From the NCBI RefSeq assembly GCF_900156335.1, contig NZ_FTMZ01000005.1, positions 1 through 64,000 of the forward strand: a stretch of 64,000 nt of DNA, written 5' to 3'. Made by a program: the position numbers and the translations under genes. The stretch is from Sphaerotilus natans (lineage in GTDB: Bacteria > Pseudomonadota > Gammaproteobacteria > Burkholderiales > Burkholderiaceae_C). Shown one piece after another: positions 40,223 to 48,419 of this stretch; position 1 is the stretch's first letter, and every line of letters starts with the position of its first letter. The notes under the pieces are model-generated. The model had not been told where the DNA came from, made no database searches, and saw only the letters and a list, made by a program, of their open reading frames with translations.

Positions 40223-40948
40223 ATGACCACGCTCTGGATCGCGGCGGCCTTCGTCGCCGCCTACCTCATCGGCTCCCTCTCGTTTGCCGTCATCGTCAGC
40301 CGCGCGATGGGCCTGGACGACCCACGCAGCTACGGCTCGGGCAATCCCGGCGCGACCAATGTGCTGCGCTCGGGCAGCAAGAAGGCGGCCGTGCTGACGC
40401 TGCTGCTCGACGCGGTCAAGGGCCTGATCCCGGTGCTGCTGGTGCGCCTGTTCGGCGAGCGCGCAGGCCTGGGCGAAGGCAGCGCGATGCTGGTGGGCCT
40501 GGGCGCCTTTCTCGGCCACCTGTGGCCGGTGTTCTTCCGCTTCCAGGGCGGCAAGGGCGTGGCGACCGCCGCCGGCGTGCTGCTCGGCTTCGAGCCGCTG
40601 CTCGGCCTGGGCGTGCTGGCGGTGTGGTTCGGCGTGGCCAAGACGACGAAGTATTCCTCGCTGGCGGCGCTGCTCGCCGCCGGCAGCGCGCCGCTGCTGC
40701 ACGCGATCTTCTGGGGCGGCTCGTCGGCGACGCTGGCGATCTTCGTGATGTCGCTGCTGCTGATCTGGCGCCACGGCAGCAACATCGCCAAGCTGATCAA
40801 CGGCACCGAGAGCAAGATCGGCCAGAAGGCCAAGCCGGCCGCGGCCGCGACCGATGGCGCCACGGCGGCAGACACGCCCCCGGCCGCACCGGCCAACCGC
40901 GCCGAACGCCGCCGCAGCGCCCGCCAGGCCAAGCGCAAGACCCACTGA
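40223..40948 (+). CDS. plsY: Glycerol-3-phosphate acyltransferase PlsY
   Basis: 241 residues. Five membrane segments; conserved loops GSLSFAVIVSRAMGLDDPRSYGSGNPGATN, FLGHLWPVFFRFQGGKGVAT and LIWRHGSNIAKLINGTE are complete. PlsY transfers acyl groups from acyl-phosphate to glycerol-3-phosphate, the first step of phospholipid synthesis. The C-terminal tail of about 40 residues (Ala/Pro then RRRSARQAKRK) is longer than the usual family end. TACACT at 40173-40178 is a possible -10 box. Confidence 0.95.
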   Translation: MTTLWIAAAFVAAYLIGSLSFAVIVSRAMGLDDPRSYGSGNPGATNVLRSGSKKAAVLTLLLDAVKGLIPVLLVRLFGERAGLGEGSAMLVGLGAFLGHLWPVFFRFQGGKGVATAAGVLLGFEPLLGLGVLAVWFGVAKTTKYSSLAALLAAGSAPLLHAIFWGGSSATLAIFVMSLLLIWRHGSNIAKLINGTESKIGQKAKPAAAATDGATAADTPPAAPANRAERRRSARQAKRKTH

Positions 40949-40967
40949 CCCCTCACCGGACCCCGAG

Positions 40968-41333
40968 ATGACGAGCTCCCCCGCCCCGCTGCAGCGCTTC
41001 GACGTCGGCCCGCGCCTGTCGGAAATGGCCATCCACAACGGCACGATCTGGCTGGCCGGCCAGGTGCCCGACGACGCCACCCAGGACATCCGCGGCCAGA
41101 CCGAGCAGGTGCTGGCGATGATCGACCGGCTGCTCGAGCGCGCCGGCTCCGACAAGACCCGGCTGCTGATGGTGCAGATCTATCTGGCGGATCTGGCCGA
41201 CTTCGACGGCATGAACGCGGTCTGGGACGCCTGGGTGCCGGCCGGCCACACCCCGCCGCGTGCGACCGTGCAGGCCAAGCTGGCGCGCCCCGACTGGCGC
41301 ATCGAGATCGTCGCCACCGCCGCGGTGGCCTGA
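40968..41333 (+). CDS. RidA/YjgF-family protein
   Basis: 121 residues from ATG 40968. It has the GxxWLAGQVPDD start, QTEQVLAMIDRLLERAGSDKTRLLMVQIYLAD and the PPRATVQAKLARPDWRIEIVATA end with the conserved Arg. RidA proteins hydrolyse reactive enamine/imine intermediates; members of this subfamily vary. Its stop overlaps the next ATG by one base (TGATG). Confidence 0.9.
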   Translation: MTSSPAPLQRFDVGPRLSEMAIHNGTIWLAGQVPDDATQDIRGQTEQVLAMIDRLLERAGSDKTRLLMVQIYLADLADFDGMNAVWDAWVPAGHTPPRATVQAKLARPDWRIEIVATAAVA

Positions 41334-41731
41334 TGAACGACACGGCGCCGCCCCGCCCGAGCCTCTGGATCCGCGCCCGCCAAAGCGGCCTGATCGCCGC
41401 GCTGGTGATCGGCGTGGCCGCCTGGGGTGTCGGCCGGCTGGTCCAGCAGCAGGCCCGCGACAGCCATGCCGAGACGCTGCGCCAGCTGGTCCAGCCCGGC
41501 GACCTGAAGCTGATCTCCTCGACCAGTTGCCTGTTCTGCACCCGCGCGCGCCAGTACCTGACCGAGCAGCGTATTCCCTTCGAGGAATGCTTCATCGAGC
41601 GCGACAGCGCCTGTCTGGCCGAGTATCGCCGCCACGGCGCGGCCGGCACGCCCACCGTTCTGGTGCGCGGCCAGGCGCGGCTGGGCTTCGATCCGGGCCA
41701 GGTGGCCGAAGCGCTGGCAGCGGCGCGCTGA
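41333..41731 (+). CDS. Membrane-anchored glutaredoxin-like protein
   Basis: 132 residues. One membrane helix (about 19-37) followed by a thioredoxin-fold domain: LKLISSTSCLFCTRARQYLTEQRIPFEECFIE, with active-site pair CLFC, then the cis-proline GTPTVLV. It is a probable periplasmic or inner-face thiol redox protein. It is coupled to the RidA gene and converges on the aldo-keto reductase. Confidence 0.82.
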   Translation: MNDTAPPRPSLWIRARQSGLIAALVIGVAAWGVGRLVQQQARDSHAETLRQLVQPGDLKLISSTSCLFCTRARQYLTEQRIPFEECFIERDSACLAEYRRHGAAGTPTVLVRGQARLGFDPGQVAEALAAAR

Positions 41732-41735
41732 CGCT

Positions 41736-41824
41736 CGTGGGCCCCCGCCTGCGCGGGGGTGACGATCGACGCATTGATGGCGCTGCTCGATGCGGCCGTG
41801 GGCCCCCGCCTGTGCGGGGGTGAC
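41736..41824. repeat. Pair of REP-like palindromic repeats between convergent genes
   Basis: Two 28-bp copies differing at one base (41736-41763 and 41797-41824). Each contains CCCCCGC-loop-GCGGGGG followed by TGAC. They lie between convergent genes and may work as a two-way terminator. This is the widespread REP sequence family whose stray translation reads PAQAGAH. Confidence 0.85.
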
Positions 41825-41853
41825 ACGGTGGCGGGAGGGCTCGCTCGCCGGCG

Positions 41854-42921
41854 TCAGGCCGCCGCATCCCCGTGGCGGCGACGCAGCGCGTCGATGCGCT
41901 CGAGCAGCTCCGGCGCCAGCGCCACGTTCCAGGCCGCGACGTTTTCTTCCAGCTGCGCCACGCTGGTCACGCCGATGATGGTGCTGGCCACCGACCAGCG
42001 CCGGTAGCAGAAGGCCAGCGCCATCGCCGTCGGCGTCAGGCCGTGCTCGCGCGCCAGCGTGTTGTAGGCGCGTGCGGCCTCCAGCGCCTCGGGCCGGGCC
42101 CAGCGCTGCTTCTTCATGCTGTCGAACAGCGCCAGCCGGCCCGGCTGGCACGCCGGATCGTGCAGGCCGACCGCGTCGTACTTGCCGGTCAGCAGCCCGA
42201 AGCCCAGCGGCGAGTAGGCCAGGAGCGAGACCTGGTGCTGGTGCATCGCCTCGTCCAGGCCGTTGTCGGGCACGCGGTTGACCAGACCGTAGGCGTTCTG
42301 CACCGTCGCCACCCGCGCCAGGCCGTGCAGCTCGGCCAGGCGGATGAACTCGCACACGCCGTAGGGCGTCTCGTTCGACAGGCCGATGGCGCGCACCTTG
42401 CCGTCGCGCACCAGCCGGTCGAGCGCGCGCAGCTGCGCCTCGATCGAGGTGACCTGCGCCTGCTCGGCGCGCACCGGGTCGAAGTAGGTCGCGCCGAACA
42501 TCGGCACCGGCCGGGTCGGCCAGTGCAGCTGGTAGAGGTCGATCGTCTCGACGCCCAGGCGGCGCAGGCTGCCCTCGCAGGCCGCGACGATGTCGTCGGC
42601 CGTCAGGTCGGCGCTGCCGCCGCGGATCCAGTCCATGCCGCGCGACGGGCCGGCCACCTTGGTGGCGATCGTCAGCCTCTCGCGCACGCCCGGCCGCGCC
42701 GCCAGCCAGCGCCCGAGAATGATCTCGGTGGCGTTGAAGGTCTCGCGCCGCGGCGGCACCGCGTACATCTCGGCGGTGTCGATGAAGTCGATGCCCAGAT
42801 CGAGCGCCCGGTCGAGGATGCGGAAGGCGCCGACCTCGTCGACCTGCTCGCCGAAGGTCATCGTGCCCAGGCAGATGGGAGAGACACGCAGCGCGCTGCG
42901 GCCGAGGGAAACGGATTGCAT
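41854..42921 (-). CDS. Tas-like NADP(H)-dependent aldo-keto reductase
   Basis: 355 residues from ATG 42921, which has AGGAG 8 bp upstream; an earlier frame opening at 42957 is less likely. (beta/alpha)8 barrel: LGTMTFGEQ, DFIDTAEMYAVPPRRET (catalytic Asp and Tyr), ATKVAGPSRG (Lys), LYQLHWPTRPVPMFG (His), IGLSNETPYGV, and the cofactor loop GVTSVAQLEEN. It closely resembles E. coli Tas. Physiological substrate unknown. Confidence 0.92.
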   Translation of the reverse strand: MQSVSLGRSALRVSPICLGTMTFGEQVDEVGAFRILDRALDLGIDFIDTAEMYAVPPRRETFNATEIILGRWLAARPGVRERLTIATKVAGPSRGMDWIRGGSADLTADDIVAACEGSLRRLGVETIDLYQLHWPTRPVPMFGATYFDPVRAEQAQVTSIEAQLRALDRLVRDGKVRAIGLSNETPYGVCEFIRLAELHGLARVATVQNAYGLVNRVPDNGLDEAMHQHQVSLLAYSPLGFGLLTGKYDAVGLHDPACQPGRLALFDSMKKQRWARPEALEAARAYNTLAREHGLTPTAMALAFCYRRWSVASTIIGVTSVAQLEENVAAWNVALAPELLERIDALRRRHGDAAA

Positions 42922-42969
42922 CGGGGGAACTCCTGCGGGAAGGATTCGGATTCGCATCTTAGGCGGGCC

Positions 42970-43551
42970 TCAGCCCACCACGCTGCGCATGAAGCGAGCG
43001 GGGCCCTCGCCCGCGTTCTCGTAGGCATAGGCGCGGGCGCTGCCGTAGATCGCATGGTCGCCGGCCTCGAGCAGCCGCGTCTCGTCGGCAAGGCGCAGGC
43101 GCAGCCGGCCGGCGGTGACGACGATCATCTCGTGCCAGCCGGGCGGATCGGGCTCGGCCTGATAGACCTCGCCAGGCCCGAGCGTCCAGGACCAGAGCTC
43201 GACCGCCTGCCGCGCCGGCGCGCTGCCCAGCAGCACCGCGCGGCTGTCGGGATGCGCGCCCCGCCAGGCCAGCGCATCGATCTGCTGGCGCGTGGCATCT
43301 GGCGCGGCCACCAGCGTGACGAAGTCGGTGCCCAGCGCGCGCGCCAGCCGGTCCAGGCCGGCCAGGCTGAGGTTGGCCTCGCCCGCCTCCAGGCCGACGA
43401 GGGTGCGCCGGCTCAGGTCGGCGGCCGCGGCCAGCGCCGCCTGGCTCAGGCCGGCGGCGGTGCGCAGCCGGCGCAGATTGGCCCCGACATGGGCCAGCAC
43501 CGGCGGGTCGCCGCCCGTGGCTTCGGGTTGACTGCGCAATATTTTGCTCAT
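42970..43551 (-). CDS. XRE-family regulator with C-terminal cupin
   Basis: 193 residues from ATG 43551. The helix-turn-helix spans about 20-75 (VGANLRRLRTAAGLSQAALAAAADLSRRTLVGLEAG). The C-terminal cupin (about 110-185) has PGWHEMIVVTAGRLRLRL and GDHAIYGSARAYAYEN, a probable ligand-sensing barrel. It is divergent from the EamA exporter, and two related palindromes lie in the 66-bp gap, one overlapping its own start codon, so autoregulation is likely. Confidence 0.9.
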   Translation of the reverse strand: MSKILRSQPEATGGDPPVLAHVGANLRRLRTAAGLSQAALAAAADLSRRTLVGLEAGEANLSLAGLDRLARALGTDFVTLVAAPDATRQQIDALAWRGAHPDSRAVLLGSAPARQAVELWSWTLGPGEVYQAEPDPPGWHEMIVVTAGRLRLRLADETRLLEAGDHAIYGSARAYAYENAGEGPARFMRSVVG

Positions 43552-43588
43552 AGGCTCGGGCCTCTCGTGATGCGCAGCATTTTGCGCA
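43533..43588. promoter_or_regulatory. Two operator-like sites between the XRE-cupin regulator and the EamA gene
   Basis: TGCGCAATATTTTGCTCA at 43533-43550 and TGCGCAGCATTTTGCGCA at 43571-43588 share TGCGCA-N2-ATTTTGC and are imperfect palindromes, 38 bp apart. The first covers the regulator's start codon; the second lies 30 bp before the EamA ATG. Confidence 0.6.
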
Positions 43589-43617
43589 ATCTTCCCCCGG
43601 CTGTCTGTTCCCGCCTC

Positions 43618-44553
43618 ATGTCTGCCCCGCACGCCTCCGCCTCGCGCACCCTGCGCACCGATCTGCTGATGCTCCTGACCGCCGCCATCTGGGGCTCGAC
43701 CTTCGTCGCGCAGCAGATGGGCATGGACACCGTCGGCCCCTTCACCTACACCGCCTCGCGCATGCTGCTGGGCGCGCTGCTGGTGGCGCCGCTGTGGTTC
43801 TGGCGCGGCGGGCCGTTCGCGGCGATGCCGGTGGTCGAGAGCCGCGGCTGCATCGGCGCGGGCGTGCTGCTCGGGCTGGTGCTGTTCGTCGCGATCAATC
43901 TGCAGCAGGTCGGGCTGCTGGGCACCTCGGTCAGCAATGCCGGCTTCATCACCGGGCTGTACGTGGTGGTGGTGCCGGTGCTGATGCGCCTGGGTGGCGC
44001 CAGCGTGTCGGCGCAGGTCTGGGGTGCGGTGCTGCTGTCGGCGGCGGGCCTGTATTTCCTCAGCGTCAAGCCGGACGCCAGCATCGCCCCGGGCGACTGG
44101 CTGCAGCTCGGCGGCGCGATGATGTGGGCGGTGCATGTGCTGCTGGTCGGGCATCTGGCGCGCCGGCATGACCCGCTGCGGCTGTCGGTGCTGCAGTACC
44201 TGGTGGCCGGGGCGCTGTCGGCGGTCGCGGCGCTGGTGCGCGAACCCATCAGCCTCGACGGCATCGTGCAGGCCGGCGGCGCCATCGCCTGGGGCGGCAT
44301 CCTGTCGATCGGCGTGGCCTACACGCTGCAGGTGATCGCGCAGCGCGAGGCCAAGGCTTCGCACGCCGCCATCATCTACAGCAGCGAGGGCGTGTTCTCC
44401 GCCATCGGCGGCTGGCTGGTGCTGGGCGAGAGCATCGGGCTGCGCGGCTGGAGCGGCGCCGGCCTGCTGCTGGCGGCGATGCTGCTGGCGCAGTGGCAGC
44501 GCGAGCCGGAGACGCCGAAGGCACAGGACAAGCCTGTCGCGGCTTCGCCCTGA
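43618..44553 (+). CDS. EamA/DMT-family transporter
   Basis: 311 residues from ATG 43618. Ten hydrophobic segments in two repeated halves; LLTAAIWGSTFVAQQMGMD and YTASRMLLGALLVAPLW start the first EamA unit, and GVAYTLQVIAQREAKASHAAIIYSSEGVFSAIGGWLVLGE is the hallmark of the second. Relatives export amino acids or other metabolites. Divergent from its probable XRE-cupin regulator. Confidence 0.92.
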   Translation: MSAPHASASRTLRTDLLMLLTAAIWGSTFVAQQMGMDTVGPFTYTASRMLLGALLVAPLWFWRGGPFAAMPVVESRGCIGAGVLLGLVLFVAINLQQVGLLGTSVSNAGFITGLYVVVVPVLMRLGGASVSAQVWGAVLLSAAGLYFLSVKPDASIAPGDWLQLGGAMMWAVHVLLVGHLARRHDPLRLSVLQYLVAGALSAVAALVREPISLDGIVQAGGAIAWGGILSIGVAYTLQVIAQREAKASHAAIIYSSEGVFSAIGGWLVLGESIGLRGWSGAGLLLAAMLLAQWQREPETPKAQDKPVAASP

Positions 44554-44590
44554 GCTTCACCCGGATCAAGGACAGCTCAGGGCGACACGG

Positions 44591-44627
44591 CACAATCGCG
44601 ACCCACAATCGCGACCCACAATCGCGC
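44591..44627 (+). repeat. 13-bp tandem repeat carrying -10-like boxes before the oxygenase gene
   Basis: CACAATCGCGACC occurs twice in tandem and is followed by a third CACAATCGCG. Each copy carries a CACAAT box; the last (44617-44622) is 11 bp before the ATG at 44634. Confidence 0.8.
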
Positions 44628-44633
44628 TCCATC

Positions 44634-45419
44634 ATGTCCGTCACCTTTCCCCATCCCGACGCCCTGCAGCGCGCTGACAGCCAGCGCGCCGCTTCCTGCC
44701 TGCGCGAGCAGGGTTTCGTGCGGCTGTCGGCCGCCGCGCTGGCCGAGATCGCCGGCACGCCGAGCGAGGCGCTGCAGGCGCTCGGCGCGAGCTGGCGCGA
44801 GCTGCCCGCCGACGAGCACCTGAAGGACGGCGGCCGCTACCGCCGCCGCCGCCACGGCAGCCTGGTGCAGGACACCCGCGCCGGCCGGCTCGAGACGGTA
44901 CCGCACCGCCCGCACTGGCAGCCGACCACCTACAACGCGCTGCACGGCGGCATGCTGCGCCACTTCGCGCCGCTGGACGACGCGATGGCGGGCTCGCCGG
45001 CCTTCCTGGCGCTGGTGGCGCGGCTCGGCGAGGTCTTCGCCGCGGCCGCGCACGACACGCCGACCGAGCCGGCCTTCGACGGCCGCTGGTTCATCGAGGC
45101 CCATCCCTTCCGCATCGACACCACCGGTGGCGTCGGCCGCCCCACGCCGGAGGGTGCGCACCGCGACGGCGTCAACTTCGTCGCCGTCGTGCTGGTCGAC
45201 CGCCAGGGCGTGCGCGGCGGCGAGACCCGCGTCTTCGAGGCCGAGGGCCCGCACGGCGTGCGCTTCACGCTCGACGATCCCTGGAGCGCGCTGCTGCTCG
45301 ACGATCCGCGTGTCATCCACGAGAGCACGCCGATCCAGCCCGACGGCGAGCGCGGCTGGCGCGACACGCTGGTGCTGACCTACCGCGCCGGCGGCTTCCA
45401 GGATCCGCCAGCCGTCTGA
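44634..45419 (+). CDS. 2-oxoglutarate/Fe(II) dioxygenase (2OG-Fe_Oxy_2 / isoleucine-dioxygenase type)
   Basis: 261 residues from ATG 44634. Iron ligands appear as HRDGVNFVAVVLVD (HxD) and DDPRVIHESTPI (distal His), followed by the Arg that binds 2-oxoglutarate (WRDTLVLTYR). GGRYRRRRHGSLV near residue 65 is typical of this family, whose known members hydroxylate free amino acids. The substrate cannot be read here. It overlaps the convergent LuxR gene by 40 bp. Confidence 0.86.
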   Translation: MSVTFPHPDALQRADSQRAASCLREQGFVRLSAAALAEIAGTPSEALQALGASWRELPADEHLKDGGRYRRRRHGSLVQDTRAGRLETVPHRPHWQPTTYNALHGGMLRHFAPLDDAMAGSPAFLALVARLGEVFAAAAHDTPTEPAFDGRWFIEAHPFRIDTTGGVGRPTPEGAHRDGVNFVAVVLVDRQGVRGGETRVFEAEGPHGVRFTLDDPWSALLLDDPRVIHESTPIQPDGERGWRDTLVLTYRAGGFQDPPAV

Positions 45420-46195
45420 GGGCCGAGCACGCGGGCCAGCGCGATCTTGCTGTGCACGCCGAGCTTGCGGTAGACCTGCTGCAGCTGGCTGCGCACCGTG
45501 TCGGGCGCCACGCCCATCGCCCGGGCGATGACCTTGTAGGACTCGCCCGCGGCATAGCGCTGCGCCACCTCGGCCTCGCGCGTGCCGAGCCGCGCCAGGC
45601 AGGAGGATGGCGGCACGGACTGGCCGCCGGTCTCGGCCTGCGCCAGCCGCGTCGCCAGCCGGTGCGCCTGGCGCCAGAAAGGCAGCGCCTCGGCCAGCGC
45701 GAGCTGCTCGCGCGCACCCAGCGGCCGGTGCGCCTCGGCACGGTAGAGCGTCAGCCAGACCAGATCGTCGCCGTCGCCCTCCTCCAGGCCGCCGAGCATC
45801 AGCTGGGCGATGTCGTACTGCGCCAGATAGTCGCGCAGGTCGGCATGGCCGGCGGACCGGTACAGGCCCAGCGGCCCGCCGACCGCACCGCCGCGCACCG
45901 GCCGCGGCGCGGCGATGAAGGCCGCCGTCAGCGGATCGGCCGCGGCCACCGCCGCATAGTCGCTCAGCAGGCCTTCCGGGCGCTGGTGCACCACCGCGTG
46001 CCGGATCTGCATCGCACCGCCCTCGCGCCGGCCCCAGCCCCAGACCGCGCCGTCGCAGTCCAGCGCCTCGGCCAGCAGGTGCAGCGCCTGGCGCTCGAAG
46101 CGCGGCAGCGGCTCGTCGCCGGCGCAGTCGAACAGCGCCAGCAGCGGAAGCAGCGACAGATCGGACGGATTCGCGGGGGGCGACAAATGATGCAT
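45380..46195 (-). CDS. LuxR-type transcriptional regulator
   Basis: 271 residues. The C-terminal helix-turn-helix is clear: LGTREAEVAQRYAAGESYKVIARAMGVAPDTVRSQLQQVYRKLGVHSKIALAR. The N-terminal 180 residues form an unassigned sensor-like domain with no receiver Asp motif. It is divergent from the 3-hydroxybutyrate oligomer hydrolase gene (64-bp gap) and may control it. Confidence 0.9.
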   Translation of the reverse strand: MHHLSPPANPSDLSLLPLLALFDCAGDEPLPRFERQALHLLAEALDCDGAVWGWGRREGGAMQIRHAVVHQRPEGLLSDYAAVAAADPLTAAFIAAPRPVRGGAVGGPLGLYRSAGHADLRDYLAQYDIAQLMLGGLEEGDGDDLVWLTLYRAEAHRPLGAREQLALAEALPFWRQAHRLATRLAQAETGGQSVPPSSCLARLGTREAEVAQRYAAGESYKVIARAMGVAPDTVRSQLQQVYRKLGVHSKIALARVLGPQTAGGSWKPPAR

Positions 46196-46259
46196 CTGCG
46201 TGATGGATCGACGGATCGCGACGCCCGATCATCGTCGACACCCGAGGAGGAGACACCCG

Positions 46260-48350
46260 ATGCGAACCCGAACCCCGATCGCGCTGGCTGCGGCCGCCAC
46301 CCTGGCCGCGCTGGGCAGCGGCTGCGGCAGCCTGTCCGACGACGATGATCTCAACACCCGCCCGAGCTGGCTGGGCAGCGTCAGCGCCGCCGCCTACGAC
46401 GGCAGCAGCGACGACCTGCTGACCGCCGGCCTGGGCAAGAGCGGCCTGGGCTCGGCCACTGCGCCGACCTTCGCGACACCGACCGCCCCGACCGCCGCCG
46501 AACTGCGCCGTCTGGCCATCCACACCAACTACCGCGCGCTGGCCGACATGACGGCCAACGGCGGCTACGGCCGGCTCTACGGCCCGAACATCGATCTGGC
46601 GGGCAACGACACGCTCGGCGAGGGCCGGATCGCCGGCATCGAATATCGCGCGCTGATGGACGACGGCTCCGGGCGCGACAACGTCGGCGTGATGGTGCAG
46701 GTGCCAGCGAGCTTCAATCCGGATGCGCCGTGCATCGTCGCGGCGCCCTCGAGCGGCTCGCGCGGCATCTACGGCGCGATCGGCACCACCGGCGAATGGG
46801 GCCTGAAGCGCGGCTGCGCGGTCGCCTACACCGACAAGGGCACCGGCAGCGGCGCGCACGAGCTCTCCACCGACACCGTCATCCGGCTCGACGGCACGAC
46901 CGCCAGCGCCACGGCCGCCGGCAGCACGGCGCACTTCAATGCCGGGCTGAGCACCGCGGAGCGCACGGCCGTCAACACCACCCGACCGAACCGCTATGCC
47001 TTCAAGCACGCACATTCGCAGCGCAACCCGGAAAAGGACTGGGGCCTGTGGACGCTGCGCTCGATCCAGACCGCCTTCTGGCTGCTCAACGAGACCTATG
47101 CCGGGCTCGACGCCAAGGACCGGCGCAAGGTGCGGCTGCGCCCGGACAACACGCTGGTGATCGCCGCCAGCGTCTCCAACGGCGGCGGCGCGGTGCTGGC
47201 TGCGGCCGAGCAGGACAGCGGTGGCCTGATCGACGGCATCGTCGCCACCGAGCCGCAGGTCAGCCTGCCGGCCAACGCCGGCATCGCGGTGCGCCGCGGT
47301 GGCATGGCGGTCAGCGCCTCCGGCCGGCCGCTCTACGACTACTTCACCACCGCCAGCCTCTACCAGCCCTGCGCCGCGATCGCCGCGTCCAACGCCGCCA
47401 GCCCGTTCAACACCGTCAACGCCACCCGTGCGGCCAACCGCTGCGCCAGCCTGAAAGGCGCCGGCCTGCTGAGCACCACCACCACCGCCGAGCAGGCCGA
47501 GGAAGCCCGGCAGAAGCTGCGTGACGCCGGCTGGGAGGCCGAGTCCGACCTGCTGCATGCCTCGCACTGGGCGACCAATGCCACCGCCGGCGTCGCGGCG
47601 ACCTATGCGCAGGCCTACAGCCGCGCGCGGGTCGACGCGGCGGTCTGCGGCTACTCCTTCGCCACCGTGGCGGCGGCCACCGGCCTGCCGGCTGCAGCGG
47701 CCACCAGCCCGATGACCACCCTCTTCAGCATCGGCAACGGCGTGCCGCCGACCAGCACGGTCGCGCTGATCGCCGACAACGCGCAGGGCGGCGCGATCAA
47801 CTACCTGCTGGCCCGGTCCGCCTCGACCAACACCGAGGATCTGGACTTCGACGGCGCCAAGTGCCTGCGCGACAAGCTGAGCGACGCCACGCTGGCCGCC
47901 GGCATCGACGCGGTGCGCCGCAGCGGCCGGCTGCAAGGCAAGCCGACGCTGATGCTGCACGGCCGCGCCGACACGCTGGTGCCGGTCAACCACAGCTCCC
48001 GGCCCTACTTCGGCCTGAGCCGCCAGGTCGACGGCAGCGCCAGCCGGCTGAGCTACATCGAGGTGACCCACGCGCAGCACTTCGACGCCTTCATCGGCCT
48101 GCTGCCCGGCTACGACACCCGCTTCGTGCCGCTGCACCACTACAACCTGCAGGCGCTGAACTGGATGTGGGACCACCTGCGCTCGGGCAAGGCGCTGCCG
48201 CCCTCGCAGGTGGTGCGCACCACGCCGCGCGGCGGCACCGCAGGCAGCGCCCCGGCGATCACCACGGCCCACCTGCCCGCCATCAGCGCCAGCCCGGCCA
48301 GCGCCGACCAGATCGACTTCGCCGCCGGCACGGTCAGCGTGCCGGACTGA
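46260..48350 (+). CDS. D-(-)-3-hydroxybutyrate oligomer hydrolase
   Basis: 696 residues from ATG 46260, with GAGGAGGA upstream. A lipoprotein-like signal (LAALGSGCGS) begins it. Family hallmarks: PSSGSRGIYGAIGTTGEWGLKRGCAVAYTDKG, a nucleophile motif in SVSNGGGAVLAA (Ser), and GKPTLMLHGRADTLVPVNHSSRPY with the acid/His region. It degrades 3-hydroxybutyrate oligomers released from PHB. Together with the phasin-like gene it points to PHB storage and reuse. Confidence 0.93.
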   Translation: MRTRTPIALAAAATLAALGSGCGSLSDDDDLNTRPSWLGSVSAAAYDGSSDDLLTAGLGKSGLGSATAPTFATPTAPTAAELRRLAIHTNYRALADMTANGGYGRLYGPNIDLAGNDTLGEGRIAGIEYRALMDDGSGRDNVGVMVQVPASFNPDAPCIVAAPSSGSRGIYGAIGTTGEWGLKRGCAVAYTDKGTGSGAHELSTDTVIRLDGTTASATAAGSTAHFNAGLSTAERTAVNTTRPNRYAFKHAHSQRNPEKDWGLWTLRSIQTAFWLLNETYAGLDAKDRRKVRLRPDNTLVIAASVSNGGGAVLAAAEQDSGGLIDGIVATEPQVSLPANAGIAVRRGGMAVSASGRPLYDYFTTASLYQPCAAIAASNAASPFNTVNATRAANRCASLKGAGLLSTTTTAEQAEEARQKLRDAGWEAESDLLHASHWATNATAGVAATYAQAYSRARVDAAVCGYSFATVAAATGLPAAAATSPMTTLFSIGNGVPPTSTVALIADNAQGGAINYLLARSASTNTEDLDFDGAKCLRDKLSDATLAAGIDAVRRSGRLQGKPTLMLHGRADTLVPVNHSSRPYFGLSRQVDGSASRLSYIEVTHAQHFDAFIGLLPGYDTRFVPLHHYNLQALNWMWDHLRSGKALPPSQVVRTTPRGGTAGSAPAITTAHLPAISASPASADQIDFAAGTVSVPD

Positions 48351-48373
48351 TCCTGCGATCACGGCAAGCGTCA

Positions 48374-48393
48374 CCGGCCGGACATCCGGCCGG
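48374..48393 (+). terminator. Hairpin after the oligomer hydrolase
   Basis: CCGGCCGG (48374-48381) and CCGGCCGG (48386-48393) pair around ACAT. It sits in the short gap before the next gene; there is no T-run. Confidence 0.45.
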
Positions 48394-48419
48394 AGCGGCC
48401 CGCCTCTACAGTGGCGCGG

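Noticed and set aside
41736..41824. Two-repeat CRISPR array
   Set aside because: Spacing fits, but there are only two copies, the repeat is a known REP-type palindrome (PAQAGAH-like stray translation) and no cas gene is present.
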